Positions 5,626-8,298 of a stretch of DNA of 8,298 nt are shown here, one piece after another. The notes beneath the pieces are model-generated. The model was not told where the DNA came from. It saw nothing but the letters and a program-made list of their open reading frames with translations, and searched no databases. Each line of letters begins with the position of its first letter. The stretch's first letter is position 1. This stretch comes from Candidatus Woesearchaeota archaeon (GTDB lineage Archaea > Nanobdellota > Nanobdellia > Woesearchaeales > JAGVYO01): assembly GCA_018303225.1 (NCBI GenBank), contig JAGVYO010000013.1:1-8298 (forward strand), read 5' to 3'. The position numbers and the translations under genes were made by a program.

Positions 5626-5715
5626 TTTACACAAAGTCCCAATAGTCACTTGTGTAAAAAGTCCACATTCTGTGTAGAAAGTCCGGTTTTTTGGCTACTT
5701 ATTACACAAAACTCC
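5626..5715 (+). repeat. Array of four ACACAAAGTCC-like repeats upstream of the desaturase
   Basis: Related units are TTTACACAAAGTCC (5626-5639), TTGTGTAAAAAGTCC (5650-5664), TGTGTAGAAAGTCC (5671-5684) and TTACACAAAACTCC (5702-5715). The second and third end exactly 20 bases apart, about two helical turns. TTTACACAA (5626-5634) and TTGTGTAAA (5650-5658) are also a perfect 9-bp inverted repeat. The last unit ends 13 bases before the TATA box, so the array lies where regulators of the desaturase promoter would bind. Operator function is inferred. Confidence 0.55.
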
Positions 5716-5728
5716 CTATTGGCAAAGC

Positions 5729-5736
5729 TTTAAATA
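5729..5736 (+). promoter_or_regulatory. TATA box for the desaturase gene
   Basis: TTTAAATA, preceded by GGCAAAGC. Its centre is 27-28 bases before the GTG at 5760, which supports that codon as a leaderless start and argues against translation from the TTG at 5691, which lies upstream of the promoter. Confidence 0.65.
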
Positions 5737-5759
5737 GTAATCGATTGTTAAGATTACCG

Positions 5760-6866
5760 GTGCATACATTGGGACTAAAAAATTTCAACTGGACATCCGG
5801 GATTTTTATCATCACCTATCATCTGGCGCTCTTTATCTGCCTTCCTATCTATCTTTATCGCACAACCCCTTCGTCGATCTTAATACTAGCTTCTGTTGCG
5901 CTTCTTTTTTTGAGCGGTGTCAGCATATCAGCGGGCTATCACCGGTTCTATGCCCATAAAGCCTACCGTGCCAGCAAGATTGTTGAAGCGGTTCTTCTCT
6001 TCTTTGCGACCATGGCTATGGAGGGCAGCGTTTTGAAATGGTCATCCCAGCACCGGTTGCATCATCGGTTTACCGATAAGGAAGGGGATCCCCATTCGAT
6101 CAAAAAAGGGTTTCTGTACGCCCATATGCTGTGGATTTTCAAAAAAAGGGGCCCTGTCGTGGATGCTGCTATCGTACAGGATCTGATGAAAAATAAACTC
6201 GTCATGTTTCAGCATAAGCATTATACTCTTCTGGGGGTGCTGACCAATGGCATCTCAACCCTTTTTGTGGTGTGGCTGACCGGCGATGTTTTCGGGGCTA
6301 TTGTCCTCTCCCTGATTGCCCGGATATTCCTCCTTCATCATTTTACCTGGTTCATCAATTCGCTGGCGCATACGTGGGGCGCAAAGACCTATTCGGGGGA
6401 GCAGTCGGCGGTGGACAACTACCTCATTGCGCTCGTCACGTTCGGGGAGGGCTATCATAACTACCATCATGTCTTTGCATCGGATTACAGGAATGGCGTA
6501 AGATGGTACCATTTCGACCCCAGCAAATGGCTTGTCTGGACCCTGAGCAAGCTGGGGCTGGCAAAAGACCTGCGCAAAATCAATCCTTATTTCATAAAAA
6601 AGACCATGGTAAAGAAGGATACGGTCATTCTTCTTGACAAGCTGCGGGAAATCGACCATGTCCAGAAAAAGCCCTTTGAGGAAAGACTGAACGAAGTGTC
6701 GGAGAATCTCCTCTCCAAACTCTCGGAGTTAAGCAGGCTTTCCCATGAATATGCGCAATCCCGGCAGCGCGCCCTGAAAAAACAGATGAGGGAGTTCAGA
6801 GAAGGCCTTGACGGGCTATGGAATGAGTGGGGAAGGCTTTCAAGGCAGATCATGAGCCTTTCCTGA
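5760..6866 (+). CDS. Membrane acyl (stearoyl-CoA delta-9 type) desaturase with coiled-coil tail
   Basis: This is a di-iron membrane desaturase, a family that puts a double bond into fatty acyl chains using O2 and an electron donor. Numbered from GTG 5760 (368 residues), all histidine boxes are present: HRFYAH at 61-66, HRLHH at 98-102, the NSLAH His at 204 and HNYHH at 233-237. Hydrophobic helices lie at about 12-31, 38-58 and in the 150-200 region. After about residue 285 an unusual charged helical tail (REIDHVQKKPFEERLNEV onward) of some 80 residues looks like a coiled coil and is not part of the catalytic fold. The frame has no ATG before the first His box: TTG 5691 is the longest start, but GTG 5760 fits the TATA spacing. 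No fused cytochrome b5 or ferredoxin domain is seen. Archaeal lipids are isoprenoid, so the true substrate is open. Two regions overlap no neighbour, and the gene appears monocistronic. Confidence 0.88.
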   Translation: MHTLGLKNFNWTSGIFIITYHLALFICLPIYLYRTTPSSILILASVALLFLSGVSISAGYHRFYAHKAYRASKIVEAVLLFFATMAMEGSVLKWSSQHRLHHRFTDKEGDPHSIKKGFLYAHMLWIFKKRGPVVDAAIVQDLMKNKLVMFQHKHYTLLGVLTNGISTLFVVWLTGDVFGAIVLSLIARIFLLHHFTWFINSLAHTWGAKTYSGEQSAVDNYLIALVTFGEGYHNYHHVFASDYRNGVRWYHFDPSKWLVWTLSKLGLAKDLRKINPYFIKKTMVKKDTVILLDKLREIDHVQKKPFEERLNEVSENLLSKLSELSRLSHEYAQSRQRALKKQMREFREGLDGLWNEWGRLSRQIMSLS

Positions 6867-6909
6867 TGCTGCTAATCTACATCTAAACAGAGCCGATTCA
6901 ATCGACATC

Positions 6910-6917
6910 TTTAAAAA
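6910..6917 (+). promoter_or_regulatory. TATA box for the orc1/cdc6 gene
   Basis: TTTAAAAA, with its centre 26-27 bases before the ATG at 6940, again a leaderless arrangement. It lies in the 73-base gap after the desaturase stop. Confidence 0.6.
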
Positions 6918-6939
6918 CCTCTTTGATTTTTTCCCGCCT

Positions 6940-8019
6940 ATGTCGATTATGAAGGACATGCTGGGGGCGAATGAATCGCTGTTCAAGAATGAGATTGCGC
7001 TGGATTACAGTTTCATCCCCAAGCTGATCCCGTTCCGGGAGAAGGAGCAGCGGCATGTCGCGTTCTGTTTGAAGCCGTTATTCCAGGCGCGCACTGGAAA
7101 GAACGTCGGCATTTACGGGCCGCCGGGCGTCGGGAAGACCGTGGCATGCCGGCATCTCTTCAACGAGATCGGGGAGGAGAGCGAAGACATCTCCCCCTTG
7201 TATGTCAACTGCTGGCAGCGGAATACCTCTTTCAAGATCATGCTGGAGCTCTGCGAGCAATTGGGCTACAAGCTGACGCACAACAAGCGGACCGATGAGC
7301 TGTTTGCGGTCGTCAAGGGCATCCTCAACAAGGACAAGAAAGCGCTGGCCGTTGTCTTCGACGAGATCGACAAAGTGGAGGATTTTGACTTTCTTTACAT
7401 GATGCTGGAGGAGCTCTACCGCAAGTCCCTGGTCCTGATCACCAACTATAAGTCATGGTTTGATGAGCTGGACGAGCGCATCAAGTCCCGATTGGCCATG
7501 GACGGTGTTGAATTCAAGCCGTACAATCCGGCCGAGACCAAGGCCATCCTGAAGCAGCGCATGGACTATGCGTTCGTGCCCGGTGTATGGGATGAGGATG
7601 CGTTTGAGCTGATTGCGCAGAAGACCGCGCAGCTGGAAGACATCCGTTCCGGGCTGCACCTGATGAAGGAAGCAGCCTTACTCGCCGAGAACCAGTCTTC
7701 GCGGAAAGTCACCAAGGACCATGCGCAGGAAGCGCTCCGCAAGATTGACACCTTCAATCTCAGGCGCAGTTCTGATCTGACGGATGACGAGCGGAGCATA
7801 CTGGACATCGTGAAGAAGCACACCGGGCAAAAGATCGGGGATTTGTTCAAGCTGTACACGGATCTCGGGGGGAACTCGGTCTACAAGACGTTCCAGCGCA
7901 AGATCAAGAAGCTGGAGGCCGAGAAATTCGTCACCCTGGAGAAATCCGCAGGCGGCAAGGAAGGCAACACGACCCTGGTTTCCTACAAGGATATCGCCAA
8001 GAAACTGACCGATTACTGA
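6940..8019 (+). CDS. cdc6: Orc1/Cdc6 family replication initiator
   Basis: This AAA+ ATPase family recognises archaeal origins and recruits the MCM helicase. The 359 residues contain Walker A GPPGVGKT (60-67, K66), Walker B VVFDEIDK (138-145, D141 and E142), sensor 1 at N169 (ITNYKSW), an arginine-finger-like SR at 183-184 and a sensor 2 Arg at 236 (LEDIRSGLHLM). The C-terminal part from about residue 280 (DDERSILDIVKKH onward) fits the winged-helix domain that contacts origin DNA, with a basic recognition helix near SVYKTFQRKIKKLEAEKF. It is a little shorter than the usual 380-420 residues, mainly from a short N-terminus. A second in-frame ATG (residue 4) is possible, but TATA spacing favours 6940. 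Archaeal origins often adjoin this gene, but I find no origin-recognition-box array on either side. Whether this is the main initiator or a paralogue cannot be told here. Confidence 0.95.
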   Translation: MSIMKDMLGANESLFKNEIALDYSFIPKLIPFREKEQRHVAFCLKPLFQARTGKNVGIYGPPGVGKTVACRHLFNEIGEESEDISPLYVNCWQRNTSFKIMLELCEQLGYKLTHNKRTDELFAVVKGILNKDKKALAVVFDEIDKVEDFDFLYMMLEELYRKSLVLITNYKSWFDELDERIKSRLAMDGVEFKPYNPAETKAILKQRMDYAFVPGVWDEDAFELIAQKTAQLEDIRSGLHLMKEAALLAENQSSRKVTKDHAQEALRKIDTFNLRRSSDLTDDERSILDIVKKHTGQKIGDLFKLYTDLGGNSVYKTFQRKIKKLEAEKFVTLEKSAGGKEGNTTLVSYKDIAKKLTDY

Positions 8020-8038
8020 TTCTCATATTTTTTGAGAA
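8020..8038 (+). terminator. Short hairpin and T run after orc1/cdc6
   Basis: TTCTCA (8020-8025) and TGAGAA (8033-8038) can pair around a T-rich loop, starting one base after the stop codon. Another six-T run is at 8062-8067. Oligo-T tracts are the usual archaeal termination signals, so either may end the message. Confidence 0.4.
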
Positions 8039-8085
8039 ATACGGCGCATCGACAAAAACCCTTTTTTGAGCGAGCAGGTTCTTCC

Positions 8086-8220
8086 CAAAAATTCCGTGCC
8101 GGAATTTTTGTACTCGCACTTCCGTAAAGAAAATAATTTCTATCCAATGTGCCACGATGAAATTCTTTCCGGCCGGTATCACAGAAAAGTGATGGTAGTG
8201 ATTGATCCTATCTAATGCGC
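8086..8220. repeat. Dispersed repeat, copy B
   Basis: The hairpin arms are CAAAAATTCCG (8086-8096) and CGGAATTTTTG (8100-8110) around TGC, followed by ATCCAATGTGC at 8142-8152 and ATCTAATGCGC at 8210-8220. Compared with copy A (3834-3946), the hairpin differs by one T-to-C and one A-to-G change at paired positions, so base pairing is kept. An outer GCGAG/CTCGC pair (8070-8074 and 8113-8117) could lengthen this stem; copy A lacks it. Confidence 0.6.
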
Positions 8221-8223
8221 TTT

Positions 8224-8298
8224 CTATTGCCCTTTCCTTAACCTTTCATAAATCTTGTTCAATTCACCATATACCTTGCGCTTATCCTCTGTGCTTAA
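8224..8298 (-). CDS. C-terminal end of an unidentified protein, 5' part beyond window
   Basis: Reading leftward from the window edge, 24 codons end at a TAG at 8224. The peptide begins LSTEDKRKVYGELNKIYERL and finishes RKGQ. It is a charged amphipathic helix with a natural-looking composition, so I take it as the tail of a real gene converging on orc1/cdc6. The segment is too short to name a family. Its stop lies 4 bases outside repeat copy B. Confidence 0.5.
   Translation of the reverse strand, partial: LSTEDKRKVYGELNKIYERLRKGQ

Noticed and set aside
5626..5715. CRISPR array
   Set aside because: The units are only 14-15 bases, differ from each other and have irregular 20-31 base periods; no cas gene is present.
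6867..6939. Origin recognition boxes upstream of orc1/cdc6
   Set aside because: The 73-base gap has no repeated or ORB-like G-rich dyad, only the TATA box.
7931..8182. 83-codon minus-strand open frame over the orc1 3' end
   Set aside because: It needs a GTG start inside the repeat, overlaps the orc1 winged-helix region in antisense and has no recognisable domain.

Overview
The window looks archaeal. It carries archaeal-only coenzyme A genes (a GHMP-type pantoate kinase and 4-phosphopantoate--beta-alanine ligase), an Orc1/Cdc6 replication initiator, an archaeal-style seryl-tRNA synthetase and a piece of the diphthamide gene dph2. Four genes have a TATA-like box centred 26-28 bases before the chosen start codon, which is the arrangement of leaderless archaeal transcripts. 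Base composition is mid-GC in genes and AT-rich between them. The sequence alone does not place the lineage; small unfamiliar genes and an acyl desaturase would fit a little-studied group such as DPANN, but this is a guess.

Left part, minus strand (1-3530). From right to left there are two very small ORFs and an unrecognised 149-residue protein (3529 to 2830), behind a strong TATA box and a GC-rich hairpin in the presumed 5' leader. Then comes a separate leaderless promoter followed by an 86-codon dph2 fragment, coaBC, pantoate kinase and phosphopantothenate synthetase, which runs off the left edge. The last two junctions are 4-base ATGA overlaps. These three enzymes carry pantoate through to 4'-phosphopantetheine, so the cluster is a nearly complete CoA module, apparently transcribed through a truncated dph2.

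Middle, plus strand. A 503-base gene-free stretch (3530-4032) holds the promoter and leader hairpin of the minus-strand operon, a terminator-like hairpin, and one copy of a repeat. Then come serS and, overlapping it by 4 bases, a small two-helix membrane protein with a C-terminal zinc ribbon. The next gap (5619-5759) holds an array of ACACAAAGTCC-like repeats and a TATA box in front of a membrane acyl desaturase that has no N-terminal ATG and most likely starts at GTG 5760.

Right part. An Orc1/Cdc6 gene is followed by a 204-base gap holding the second copy of the repeat seen in the middle gap: an 11-bp hairpin whose two sequence differences compensate each other, followed by two ATCYAATGYGC motifs in the same order. 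At the right edge is the C-terminal end of a minus-strand gene.

The strongest leads are the repeat pair, the leader hairpin with two alternative pairings, the repeat array before the desaturase, and the dph2 fragment heading the CoA operon.
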